Part shown: in pieces, positions 1 through 8,963 of the stretch
Layout of the letters: each line of letters begins with the position of its first letter
How positions within the stretch are numbered: the first letter of the stretch is position 1
Origin: Parafrankia sp. EUN1f
GTDB lineage: Bacteria > Actinomycetota > Actinomycetes > Frankiales > Frankiaceae
Reading direction: 5' to 3'
Length of the DNA: 64,000 nucleotides
Assembly (NCBI RefSeq): GCF_000177675.1
Contig: NZ_ADGX01000014.1
Coordinates: forward strand, 1-64,000
Notes under the pieces: model-generated
What the model saw: only the letters and a program-made list of their open reading frames with translations
Database searches by the model: none
Told to the model about the DNA's origin: nothing
Made by a program: the position numbers and the translations under genes

Positions 1-1
1 C

Positions 2-598
2 TTCTACACCCCGATCGAGCCGTTCCCCGCCCTGCACATCGACGTGATGACGATGCAGCGCGACCCCGTCTTCCAGAGCATCGTGGTCGGGCGTCCCCCC
101 CAGGAGGACGGGCCGATGGGCAAGGCCACCGAGCGGATCTTCCTGCCACTGATCCGGATGATGATCCCTGAGATCGTCGACTACGACCTGCCCGAGGCCG
201 GGGTCTTCCACAACTGCGCGATCGTGTCGATCGAGAAGCGCTTCCCCAAGCACGCGCAGAAGGTCATGAACGCGGTCTGGGGGGCCGGCCTGCTGTCGCT
301 GTCGAAGCTGATCGTCGTCGTCGACGCCGACTGTGACGTGCACGACTACCACGAGGTGGCCTGGCGGGCCTTCGGCAATGTGGACTACGCGCATGACCTG
401 GTCACCACGGTGGGGCCGGTGGACCACCTCGACCACGCCTCCTACGAGCAGTTCTACGGCGGCAAGATCGGGGTCGACGCCACCCGCAAGCTGCCGACCG
501 AGGGCTACCGGCGCGACGGCGGCTGGCCCGAGGAGATCGTGATGGACGAGGCCGTCCGGGAGACCGTGACCCGGCGGTGGAAGGAGTACGGCCTGTGA
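2..598 (+). CDS. UbiD-family decarboxylase, C-terminal part (cut by window start)
   Basis: This is the C-terminal 198 residues of a UbiD-type, prenyl-FMN-dependent decarboxylase. The reading frame is open to the first base, so the start lies upstream of the window. Visible family features are the FHNCAIVSIEKRFPKHA stretch and the later DADCDVHD segment. UbiD enzymes decarboxylate aromatic acids with prenylated FMN made by UbiX, and ubiX lies two genes downstream. With a UbiA-type prenyltransferase, mqnE and mqnA alongside, a decarboxylation step late in the futalosine menaquinone pathway is the likely role. The stop codon overlaps the next GTG start, which suggests translational coupling. The family call is firm; the exact substrate is inferred. 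Confidence 0.88.
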   Translation, partial: FYTPIEPFPALHIDVMTMQRDPVFQSIVVGRPPQEDGPMGKATERIFLPLIRMMIPEIVDYDLPEAGVFHNCAIVSIEKRFPKHAQKVMNAVWGAGLLSLSKLIVVVDADCDVHDYHEVAWRAFGNVDYAHDLVTTVGPVDHLDHASYEQFYGGKIGVDATRKLPTEGYRRDGGWPEEIVMDEAVRETVTRRWKEYGL

Positions 599-1560
599 GC
601 GACGCCGCGTTCGCGCCCAGCGCCTCCGGGACGTCCAGCGCGTCCGGCGCGTCCGGTCTGCCGGGACGTGCGTCCGATGGCCCGGCCCACAGCCGGGTGC
701 GGGCCTTCCTGCGGCTGGTCGTCATCGAGCACTCGGTCTTCGCGTTGCCGTTCGCCTACGTGGCCGCGTTCGCGGCGTGTTTCGACATGTCCCGGTCCGT
801 CCACTGGCGTGATCTCGCGCTGGTGACGGTCGCGATGGTGGCGGCACGCACGTTCGCGATGGCGACCAACCGCATCATCGACCGGGCGATCGACGCCCGG
901 AACCCGCGGACGGCGGGCCGGGAGCTCGTCACCGGTGTGGTGTCGGTGCGCACCGCGGTGGTCGGGTCGATCGTCGCGCTGGCGGTGTTCCTCGGCTCGG
1001 CCGCGATGCTGTCGTGGCTGTGCCTCGCGCTCGCTCCGGTCGCGGTCGCACCGCTGATCGTCTACTCGTACGCGAAGCGCTTCACGGACTTCCCGCACGC
1101 GGTGCTGGCGATCGCGCAGGCGGTGGCCCCGGTCGGCGCGTGGATCGCGATCACAGACACCTGGTCCTGGCCGGCGGTGCTGCTCGGGCTGGCCGTGGGC
1201 ACCTGGATCGGCGGCTTCGACCTGATCTACTCCTGCCAGGATGCCGAGGTCGACCGGCGGATCGGCGTTCGGTCCGTGCCCGCCCGCTTCGGGGTCCGGG
1301 CCGCGCTGGCCGCGTCGGTCGTGACCCATGTCGTGACCTTCGCACTGTTCGTCTGGTTCGGCCTGGTCGAGGACTTCGGTGTCTGGTGGTGGGCGGGCCT
1401 GGCACTGACCGCCGCCGCGTTCTGCTACGAGCACAGCATCGTGTCACCGACCGACCTCTCCCGGGTGAACCGCGCCTTCCTCACCGCCAACGGGTTCGTC
1501 GGGATCACCCTGTTCGCCTTCGCCCTGGTGGACCTGATCGACCGCGGCCTCGGCGCCTGA
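595..1560 (+). CDS. mqnP: UbiA-family prenyltransferase (menaquinone, MqnP-like)
   Basis: This is an integral membrane prenyltransferase of 321 aa. It should attach a polyprenyl chain to the aromatic menaquinone precursor of the futalosine pathway. Two Asp-rich UbiA motifs are visible: NRIIDRAID near residue 92 and YSCQDAEVD near residue 212. They bind the magnesium-diphosphate of the prenyl donor. Several hydrophobic helices span the rest. The GTG start overlaps the preceding stop, and the first 30 residues are Ser/Ala/Gly-rich and probably disordered. A longer reading from 577 would overlap the upstream gene more. The UbiD and UbiX neighbours support quinone synthesis; a generic 4-hydroxybenzoate-type transferase is the main alternative. 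Confidence 0.88.
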   Translation: MSDAAFAPSASGTSSASGASGLPGRASDGPAHSRVRAFLRLVVIEHSVFALPFAYVAAFAACFDMSRSVHWRDLALVTVAMVAARTFAMATNRIIDRAIDARNPRTAGRELVTGVVSVRTAVVGSIVALAVFLGSAAMLSWLCLALAPVAVAPLIVYSYAKRFTDFPHAVLAIAQAVAPVGAWIAITDTWSWPAVLLGLAVGTWIGGFDLIYSCQDAEVDRRIGVRSVPARFGVRAALAASVVTHVVTFALFVWFGLVEDFGVWWWAGLALTAAAFCYEHSIVSPTDLSRVNRAFLTANGFVGITLFAFALVDLIDRGLGA

Positions 1561-1628
1561 GCTTGACGGGCGGCAACGTGCCAACCGGCGGGACGAATGC
1601 CACGGCCGCCACCGCCGGTACGGCCGCC

Positions 1629-2342
1629 ATGGCAGCCGGCGAGGTGGTCAGGGTGCCGTGGATCGTCGGGGTCAGCGGTGCCAGCGGAACCCCGTACGCG
1701 GCCGCTGTGCTGCGGGGTCTGCTCGCGGCCCAGCTGCCGGTCGATCTCGTGCTCTCCCGTGCCGCCCGGCTCACCCTGCTGGACGAGACGGGCATCGGCT
1801 GGCGCGACGCCGCCTGGCTCGACCCGCTGTCGACCTGGCTGGGCAGGCGCGCCGACGGGACACGCCGACGGGACGCCGACGAGGTGAGCGCCCGGATAGA
1901 CCGCCTGGTCGAGGTGCATCCACCGGCCGATCTCGGTGCGCGCCCCAGCAGCGGGTCGTACCCGACCCGCGGCATGATCGTCGTTCCGGCCAGCACGGCG
2001 TCGCTCGCCGGGGTCGCGCTCGGCCTGTCCAAGGACCTGCTGCAACGCGCGGCCGACGTCACCCTCAAGGAGGGGCGGCGCCTCGTCGTGGTGCCCCGGG
2101 AGATGCCCTACACCCGCGCGACGCTGCGCCACATGCTCGATCTCGATGCCGCCGGCGCGGTCGTGGCGGCGGCGAGCCCGGGCTTCTACGCGGGCGCCCG
2201 CGACGTCGACGACCTTGCCGACTTCGTCGCGGGCCGGGTCCTCGACGCCGCCGGGGTGCCCAACGACCTGTTCCGCCGCTGGACGGGCACCCTGGGCGAG
2301 GCCCGCTCCGCCGCGGCCGGGCCCCAGCCCGATCCGACCTGA
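1629..2342 (+). CDS. ubiX: UbiX-type flavin prenyltransferase
   Basis: The product prenylates FMN to form the cofactor that UbiD decarboxylases need. The N-terminal nucleotide-binding motif VGVSGASGTPYA follows the ATG closely, and the conserved VPASTASLAG...LSKDLLQRAADVTLKE and VPREMPYT segments are present. At 237 aa it is longer than the usual 190-200 aa. Much of the excess is an insert near residues 60-100 rich in Arg and Asp. In-frame TTG (1563) and GTG (1578) codons lie upstream, but they would add a low-complexity Thr/Ala/Gly tail, so the ATG at 1629 is preferred. It sits between the prenyltransferase gene and mqnE, with the UbiD-like gene two genes upstream. Confidence 0.87.
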   Translation: MAAGEVVRVPWIVGVSGASGTPYAAAVLRGLLAAQLPVDLVLSRAARLTLLDETGIGWRDAAWLDPLSTWLGRRADGTRRRDADEVSARIDRLVEVHPPADLGARPSSGSYPTRGMIVVPASTASLAGVALGLSKDLLQRAADVTLKEGRRLVVVPREMPYTRATLRHMLDLDAAGAVVAAASPGFYAGARDVDDLADFVAGRVLDAAGVPNDLFRRWTGTLGEARSAAAGPQPDPT

Positions 2343-2376
2343 CCCGGGTGGGCCCGATCCGGGTACAACAGACCGC

Positions 2377-3216
2377 ATGAACAGGCCGCTCACCGCGGCC
2401 ACCCGAGGCGATGAGGAGCGGACAGGGGCCATGGCAGGGAGGCGGACGGAGCGGCCGGGGAGCACCGGGAAGTCGGCAGCCCGGAAGGGGCCGGCCGCGG
2501 GGCGTTCCATGAAGGGGCAGCCGGAGCCGGAGCCGGGGCGCGGGCCGGCGGCACAGCCCGGTAGGGCGGTGCAGCCCGGTAGGGCGGTGCAGTCCGGTAA
2601 GGCGGTGCAGTCCGGTAAGGCGGTGCAGCCCGGTAAGGCAGTTCAGCCCGGTAAGGCAGTTCAGCCCGGTAAGGCGGCGCAGTCCGGGAAGCCGGCCGAG
2701 GTCGCCCCCGACCTGCGTGTCCAGCTGCCGTACTTTCTGGCCCGGCTGGTCGTTCTGGTGGTCCTTGCCGTGGTCCTCATCGTCGCGGGCGTCAACCTGG
2801 TGCTGGCGCTCATCATCGCCTTCGCGGTCGCGGGATTGCTCACCTGGCCATTGGGGCGCATGCAGCGCCGGGCCGCCGAGCGTTCCCGTGACGAGGGCCC
2901 CCGGGACCCCCGTCGGGCGGCTGACGTCCACTTTCGGGGCAGGTGGGAACGAACTGCGTCCTGCGTCACGGCTCTGATGGCGGATGTGACCGCCATGGCC
3001 CGACGGTCCGCGGCGCTAGTCTGGGATCCATGGATGCCGGGCTCAAGCGAGAGATCGAAGCCAAGGTCCACGAAGGAGCCCGGCTCAGCCGGGCCGACGG
3101 CGAGGCGCTGTATGCCAGCGACGACCTCGCCTGGCTCGGTGGGCTTGCTCACGAGGTGCGGACCCGGAAGAACGGTGACCAGACCTTCTTCAACGTCAAC
3201 CGGCATCTCAACCTGA
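2377..3216 (+). CDS. DUF4229-like small membrane protein with hexapeptide repeats
   Basis: The first 110 residues are basic and low-complexity and contain eight tandem Q-P/S-G-K/R-A-V units. Two adjoining hydrophobic segments follow, starting LPYFLARLVVLVVL and ending at PLGRMQRRAAERSR. That two-helix plus basic-tail layout matches DUF4229 actinobacterial proteins, whose function is unknown. A similar protein lies at 4562. The open frame continues to 3216 and overlaps mqnE by 187 nt; the tail after about residue 180 does not look like the family. The true end may be earlier if the C/G-rich runs near 2900-2925 hide a frameshift. Start: ATG at 2377, 34 nt after ubiX. Confidence 0.6.
   Translation: MNRPLTAATRGDEERTGAMAGRRTERPGSTGKSAARKGPAAGRSMKGQPEPEPGRGPAAQPGRAVQPGRAVQSGKAVQSGKAVQPGKAVQPGKAVQPGKAAQSGKPAEVAPDLRVQLPYFLARLVVLVVLAVVLIVAGVNLVLALIIAFAVAGLLTWPLGRMQRRAAERSRDEGPRDPRRAADVHFRGRWERTASCVTALMADVTAMARRSAALVWDPWMPGSSERSKPRSTKEPGSAGPTARRCMPATTSPGSVGLLTRCGPGRTVTRPSSTSTGIST
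2554..2697 (+). repeat. Eight 18-nt tandem repeats inside a coding region
   Basis: Eight consecutive 18-nt units of the type cagcccggtaaggcggtg encode a Q(P/S)G(K/R)AV-like hexapeptide. Units differ by a few substitutions, several of them shared by neighbouring units, as expected from recent duplication. The array lies in the disordered N-terminal part of the DUF4229-like protein and keeps the frame. Confidence 0.95.
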
Positions 3217-4178
3217 CGAACGTCTGCTCCGCGTCCTGCGCCTACTGCTCGTTCCAGCGCAAGCCCGGCGAGTCGGACGCCTACACGATGCGTATCGAGG
3301 AGGCGGTGCGGCTCGCGAAGGAGATGGAGCCGGCCGGTATCACCGAACTGCACATCGTCAACGGCCTGCACCCGACCCTGCCGTGGCGCTACTACCCGCG
3401 CTCGCTGCGCGAGCTGGGGAAGGCACTGCCCGGCGTCGCGCTCAAGGCCTTCACCGCGACCGAGATCCACTGGTTCGAGAAGATCAGCGGCCTGCCTGCC
3501 GACGAGATCCTCGACGAGCTCATCGACGCCGGCCTCGAGTCCCTGACGGGCGGCGGCGCGGAGATCTTCGACTGGGAGGTCCGGCAGCACATCGTCGGGC
3601 ACGAGACCCACTGGGAGGACTGGTCGCGGATCCACCGGCTCGCTCACGCCAAGGGCCTGCGGACACCGTGCACCATGCTTTACGGGCACGTCGAGGAGCC
3701 GCGGCACCGGGTCGACCACGTGCTTCGCCTGCGTGAGCTGCAGGACGAGACCGGTGGCTTCGCGGTGTTCATCCCGCTGCGCTTCCAGCACGACTCGGTG
3801 GGGGATCCGCGGAACCGGCTGATGGGGCAGCCGATGGCGACGGGCGCCGAGGCGCTGAAGACCTTCGCCGTCTCCAGGCTGTTGTTCGACAACGTCGACC
3901 ACATCAAGTGCTTCTGGGTGATGCACGGGCTGACCACGGCCCAGCTCGCGCTCAACTTCGGCGCGGACGACCTCGACGGGTCGGTGGTCGAATACAAGAT
4001 CACACATGATGCGGACGGGTTCGGCACGCCCACCACGATGACCCGTGACGACCTGCTCGGCGTGATCCGCGACGCCGGGTTCCGCCCGGTCGAGCGGGAC
4101 ACCCGCTACCGGGTCATTCGTACCTACGACGGTCCGGACTCCACCAGGCGGGACAAGCCCGTCGCGATCGACGCCTGA
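3030..4178 (+). CDS. mqnE: Aminofutalosine synthase MqnE (radical SAM)
   Basis: MqnE is a radical SAM enzyme of the futalosine menaquinone pathway. It joins the MqnA product to an adenosyl radical to give 6-amino-6-deoxyfutalosine. The CX3CX2C cluster motif CSASCAYCSF is at residues 66-73, followed by QRKPGES. Later family stretches include HIVNGLHPTLPW, LTGGGAEIF and FIPLRFQHD. At 382 aa it has the usual length. The ATG at 3030 was chosen because the protein then begins MDAGLKREIE; an upstream in-frame start at 2943 would add unrelated sequence. mqnA follows after two small genes, and mqnC lies 13 kb downstream. Confidence 0.95.
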   Translation: MDAGLKREIEAKVHEGARLSRADGEALYASDDLAWLGGLAHEVRTRKNGDQTFFNVNRHLNLTNVCSASCAYCSFQRKPGESDAYTMRIEEAVRLAKEMEPAGITELHIVNGLHPTLPWRYYPRSLRELGKALPGVALKAFTATEIHWFEKISGLPADEILDELIDAGLESLTGGGAEIFDWEVRQHIVGHETHWEDWSRIHRLAHAKGLRTPCTMLYGHVEEPRHRVDHVLRLRELQDETGGFAVFIPLRFQHDSVGDPRNRLMGQPMATGAEALKTFAVSRLLFDNVDHIKCFWVMHGLTTAQLALNFGADDLDGSVVEYKITHDADGFGTPTTMTRDDLLGVIRDAGFRPVERDTRYRVIRTYDGPDSTRRDKPVAIDA

Positions 4179-4184
4179 CCGGTC

Positions 4185-4561
4185 ATGACCAGCGACGAGA
4201 GATCCCCGGCCGGCCCTGCCGGGGGCGAGGCTGGGCCCGTGCGGGCCGAGGCGGTGGCTGTGTCCGGATCTGGTGGCCCCTCGGGCGGCGCGGCGGGCCC
4301 TGTGCGGGCCGGTCAGGCTCGTCCGAACCGGCCGGCGGGTGCGCCCGGCATGGGCTCGATCTTCGTGCTGGCGTTCCTGGTGATCCTCGTCCCGGGGCTG
4401 GTCGCCTACAGCCTGCTGCGCTGGGCCGGCCTCGCGATCGGCCCGGCCGGTCTGCTCGGGCTGCTGATCATCTTTCTCGGGCTGGGCTTCTATCCGGCGT
4501 TGCTGCAGCGCCTTGGCTGGGTACGCCGCCGAGCACGCCGTACCTCCAGAAACCGGAGCGC

Positions 4562-4565
<4 letters not shown>
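4185..4565 (+). CDS. Hypothetical small membrane protein
   Basis: This 126-aa protein has a Gly/Ala/Pro-rich N-terminal half and two hydrophobic segments, FVLAFLVILVPGLVAYSLL and then a Gly/Leu-rich helix ending GLGFYPALL. It closes with a strongly basic tail. No family was recognised. It starts 6 nt after mqnE, and its stop overlaps the next start in ATGA, so it is probably co-transcribed with mqnE and mqnA. The topology resembles the DUF4229-like neighbours, so it could be a diverged relative. Confidence 0.65.
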
Positions 4566-5889
<1,324 letters not shown>

Positions 5890-5948
5890 CGCACCGTCGC
5901 CGATAATCGGCGCGGCGGGACCACGTTTCCTCGATCGCTTCGATCAAT

Positions 5949-6015
5949 GATCCTTCTTCGTCTCACGGTGCCTGGTCGGGGATGCCGCAGGTATGGGTCG
6001 CGACGAAAAAGGATC
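5949..6015 (+). repeat. Palindromic element copy A (family I)
   Basis: This 67-nt element lies between convergent genes. Its 14-nt arms, GATCCTTCTTCGTC and GACGAAAAAGGATC, pair with one mismatch. The centre carries TCACGG and GCCGCAGGT, which are shared or nearly shared with copies at 34780 and 50241. It may act as a bidirectional terminator, a REP-like or mobile palindrome, or a structured RNA; the sequence alone does not decide. Confidence 0.85.
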
Positions 6016-6030
6016 AATCGGTCTATAGAT

Positions 6031-7197
6031 TCAGACCGGCGGGCGGAAAGCCTGGGAGATGCCCACCGGTGGAGTAGCTCGCTGGGCCGACGCCGTGGCG
6101 AAGCGAGCGATCCGCCTTTTGACGAGAGCGATCAGCCGGGGCGGAGTCGCGCGCCCGCCCGGAGCAATCAACATCTCGTCGACGCTCGGCGACGGGCCGA
6201 ACGGCGAATCGCCGAAACTGGATGCGGACAGTGACGAGAGTTCCTCGGCCTGCCGGTGGGGGAGCACCGGACGGGCGTCGGACGGGCCACTCGCCAGCGG
6301 AGGCTCCCCACGGTTCTGCTGCTCGTCGGTGTACCCGGAGTTACGGGGAGGTGTTTCCAGCGCCAGGTCGGGGTCGCGGCTGGCCGGCGGCCGAGAAGCG
6401 CGACTCCCCGAGCCGATGTCAGGATTCCTGACAGTTCGCGCCGTCACCAGCCTCGGCTCCGAGCGTTCGGCCGTTGCCCCCGCGCCCGCCACCGCCGAGG
6501 CTCCGGTCTCGTCCGCATGCCGGGCCGCGGCGTCGATGAGACTGTTGATCGCCAGCGTCCACGCTCGTAGCCCTTCGTGCCCGGTCAGCTCGGTGAAGAC
6601 CGCGGCCTCCAGGCAGCAGGTGCTCGCCTTCGCCAGCTCGTCCATGTCGAGCAGGGAGATCGCCAGCAGGCCTGCGAGGTGGCCGGCGATCATGAAGAGC
6701 CGGAACTGCTGGTGCGGCAGCATCGGGGTCGCCAGGAGCTGGTCGACGAAGGTCTGCTGGTCGAGCACCCGGGCGGTGACGTCGGCCGGTTCCAGCGCGT
6801 CCGCGGCGGCGATGAGATCCGCGGCAAGCCGGTCGAGATAGTCCAGCTCGCGATCGGAGCGACGGTGGTCGAGCAGGTCGCCGATCCGACGGCGGGATTC
6901 GACCTCGGCGTCCGGCTGCTGCCCGCGCCGTTCGGCGCGTTCGGCGACGGCAGCCTCACGCAGGTCGACGAGTGCGCCGCCGGCTTCCAGTGCCGCGTCC
7001 ACCGCGGCCAGGACCGGCCGGGCCGGGATGCCGCGGCTGGGCTGCTCCAACTGGCTGATGTACTGGCGGCTGTAACCAGTCCGGCCAGCAAGCTCCTCCC
7101 GGGTCAGGCCACGTTCGCAACGGCGCCGTCGGATCTCCGTCGGGAGCATGTCCTCCGCGGTACTCAAACCCTGCCGGCCCCGGCTCCGTTGCCGCAT
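6031..7197 (-). CDS. XRE-type helix-turn-helix regulator
   Basis: An XRE-type HTH lies near residues 20-75 (IRRRRCERGLTREELAGRTG then YSRQYISQLEQPSRG). It is followed by a helical region (about 110-230) resembling the ligand- or dimer-related part of Frankia and Streptomyces XRE regulators, and by a disordered Ser/Pro/Arg tail. It is probably a DNA-binding regulator; its target is unknown. The reading frame is open to 7656, but residues encoded upstream of 7197 look non-coding. The ATG at 7197 has GGAAGGA about ten bases upstream. A start at 7149 is possible but poorly spaced from its purine-rich stretch. It is convergent with mqnA. Confidence 0.78.
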   Translation of the reverse strand: MRQRSRGRQGLSTAEDMLPTEIRRRRCERGLTREELAGRTGYSRQYISQLEQPSRGIPARPVLAAVDAALEAGGALVDLREAAVAERAERRGQQPDAEVESRRRIGDLLDHRRSDRELDYLDRLAADLIAAADALEPADVTARVLDQQTFVDQLLATPMLPHQQFRLFMIAGHLAGLLAISLLDMDELAKASTCCLEAAVFTELTGHEGLRAWTLAINSLIDAAARHADETGASAVAGAGATAERSEPRLVTARTVRNPDIGSGSRASRPPASRDPDLALETPPRNSGYTDEQQNRGEPPLASGPSDARPVLPHRQAEELSSLSASSFGDSPFGPSPSVDEMLIAPGGRATPPRLIALVKRRIARFATASAQRATPPVGISQAFRPPV

Positions 7198-7999
7198 GTG
7201 CGCCGATCCTTCCGCTGCCCGGGGCTCCGAGACGCGACCACTCCGGCGTGCTTCATCCAGTGGGCGGGGCGGATGAAACGCCGGTCGTGCGCCGCTGTCG
7301 TCGGCTGCCCGCTCACTGTCGTGGGGGCGTGGCGACACCGTTGACGACGGGGTGGATGCTCCCTGGCTGAGGTCGCGCCCACGCTCCGGACAATCCGATG
7401 CCTGCCACCGTGTGCGTACGGGGTTATCTGTGTCTGCTTGGGTTGTCTCTGACGCTGCTGCGCCTGCGGCTAGCTGTACCTGTGCGTAGAGGTGACCGGG
7501 TGAAGCATCACCTGGAGTGATGACAATACTCCTCCTGGCACAAGGAGTGCCTTGGGTCAAAGGTCCCGGACACGGACAGTTACCTCTCTCGTGCGGGCCT
7601 GTGGTAGCGGTGTTGCCTTCGTGATGGCTACTCTTCGTAGTCGGACGGCTGTTCACGGCTTAGGGTGTGAGGTGCTCCCGCGGTCCATGTCGTTGTGTCG
7701 CGAGCTGGATCGGCGCCCCGCCGCGCGTCTCGCGCCCGTGCCGTTGGGCGCCGTTCTATTGTGAATTGGTTGTGTGCTGGGCGTTTTTATTGACGCGCCG
7801 GAAATGGGACCGAAAAAGCGTTGGTCGCCGTCGCGTCGCCACAATTCGTCGCAGTGTCGCGGGTATCCGGAGTGGATGGCCCGAGAGGGGCTTCAAGCCG
7901 GAGCGAACGGGTGGGTGTCCAGCGCGTTTGGGTCATACCGTGGAACCATCCCGAATGACGATGGGCGCGGCGCCGGGTAGCGCGTACAAAAGACGAGTG
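7198..7999. other. Intergenic region between divergent regulator and receiver genes
   Basis: About 800 nt with no supported gene. It should hold the promoters of the flanking divergent genes. Two short inverted repeats are visible: CATCAC-5 nt-GTGATG at 7506-7522 and ACTCCT-9 nt-AGGAGT at 7528-7548. They sit roughly 300 nt upstream of the HTH start and might be operators. No clear sigma-70-type promoter was recognised. Confidence 0.5.
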
Positions 8000-8545
8000 A
8001 TGGACTCCTGGCCGTCGACGGATGAGGAGATCGACCTCACTGGGGTTGATGTCCCCGGGGTTGATGTCCCTGAGGCTGGTGTCTCGGCGGCCGGCCTCCC
8101 CGAGGTCGGTATCGCCGGGGCGGCGCACCGGGTTTCGGTGGCCCGCGGCCGCGGCGGCCGGCGGGGTCCCTACCGTGTGGTCGTCGCGGACGACGCCGAC
8201 GGGCTCCGCGAGCTTCTGTGCCTCCTGTTCGACACCGAGCCGGACTTCACCGTGGTCGGCCGGGCGGCCAACGGTGCCGAAGCGGTCGAGGTCGTCGCCC
8301 GGACGGAGCCGGACCTGGTGCTGCTGGACGTGGCGATGCCCGTCCTCGACGGGCTCGGTGCGCTGCCACGCGTCCGCCGGGCCGTGCCCGAGGCGCGAGT
8401 GGTGATCTTCACGGGCTTCTCGGAGCGAAGCCTGCGTGAGGAGGCCATGGCGCTCGGTGCCGACGAGCTCATGGAGAAGGACCTGTCCACCGGGGCCCTG
8501 CTGGACCGGATTCGCCAGATGTGTCGCAGGCCCCGTCTGGTCTGA
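8000..8545 (+). CDS. Stand-alone response-regulator receiver protein
   Basis: A CheY-like receiver domain occupies about residues 55-175. The acidic pocket is in VVVADDADG, the phospho-acceptor is Asp110 in LVLLDVAMP, the conserved Thr is in VVIFTGF, and the Lys is in MEKDLS. No DNA-binding or enzymatic output domain follows. The first 50 residues are low-complexity, with a short VDVPGVDVPEA-type repeat. No histidine kinase lies next to it, so its partner is unknown. It may be a phosphorelay intermediate or act by protein contact. ATG 8000 is used; GTG 7997 or ATG 7955 are alternatives. Confidence 0.82.
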   Translation: MDSWPSTDEEIDLTGVDVPGVDVPEAGVSAAGLPEVGIAGAAHRVSVARGRGGRRGPYRVVVADDADGLRELLCLLFDTEPDFTVVGRAANGAEAVEVVARTEPDLVLLDVAMPVLDGLGALPRVRRAVPEARVVIFTGFSERSLREEAMALGADELMEKDLSTGALLDRIRQMCRRPRLV

Positions 8546-8602
8546 GCCCTGCCCGGGGTCGGAACCCGCCCCGCCCGAACGTGGACTTGGTTGCCGGTTG
8601 TG

Positions 8603-8677
8603 GCTGGCCTGTGACCCAGATGAGGTGTGACGACGTATCCACGACGTCTGCGCCTCATCTGTGGGAACATGGCCAGC
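8603..8677 (+). other. Long three-tier hairpin upstream of the sulfite reductase leader
   Basis: Three nested inverted repeats can form one long hairpin. The outer pair is GCTGGCC (8603-8609) with GGCCAGC (8671-8677). The middle pair is CAGATGAGG (8617-8625) with CCTCATCTG (8653-8661). The inner pair is GACGaCGT (8629-8636) with ACGaCGTC (8641-8648), closing a 4-nt loop. No T-run follows. It lies 58 nt after the receiver gene and 127 nt before the leader peptide. Confidence 0.7.
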
Positions 8678-8803
8678 GTGACTGCCCGGGTCCACGCGCT
8701 GGAGCCGTCGGGCGAGCGGCGGATGGTCGCTCGGCGCCGGCGTGCTGGCGCGTTCCCTGTGGCCGGGCTGTCAGGCCTCGGGGCCCCCTCGCGGGTCGGG
8801 CCC

Positions 8804-8908
8804 ATGCCGCGGCCGACTGATGTCGGTCCCATCGACCCTCGCCTGGTCGCGCGTCTCCACGTCGACCTGTTGCGCGTCTCCAGCGCCGGCTGTCGCCGCT
8901 CCCGCTGA
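8804..8908 (+). CDS. Actinobacterial sulfur-gene leader peptide
   Basis: This short frame of about 34 aa ends LVARLHVDLLRVSSAGCRRSR and stops 55 nt before sirA. The R-x-HVDL-x-R-x-SS-x-C signature is that of the small putative leader peptides found upstream of actinobacterial sulfur and cysteine genes. They are thought to sense cysteine through translation of the Cys codon near the C-terminus. The single Cys is at residue 30. The ATG at 8804 is the simplest start; a later start giving a peptide of 20-25 aa is possible. Regulation by attenuation or translational coupling is inferred. Confidence 0.72.
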   Translation: MPRPTDVGPIDPRLVARLHVDLLRVSSAGCRRSR

Positions 8909-8963
8909 CTCCGCCCACCTCGGCGTGTCACGCCTGGGTGGACCCTGCTCACCGAGAGATACC

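Noticed and set aside
7198-7656. N-terminal extension of the XRE regulator up to an ATG at 7656
   Set aside because: The extra 153 residues are low-complexity and not protein-like, and the ATG at 7197 has a better ribosome-binding site.
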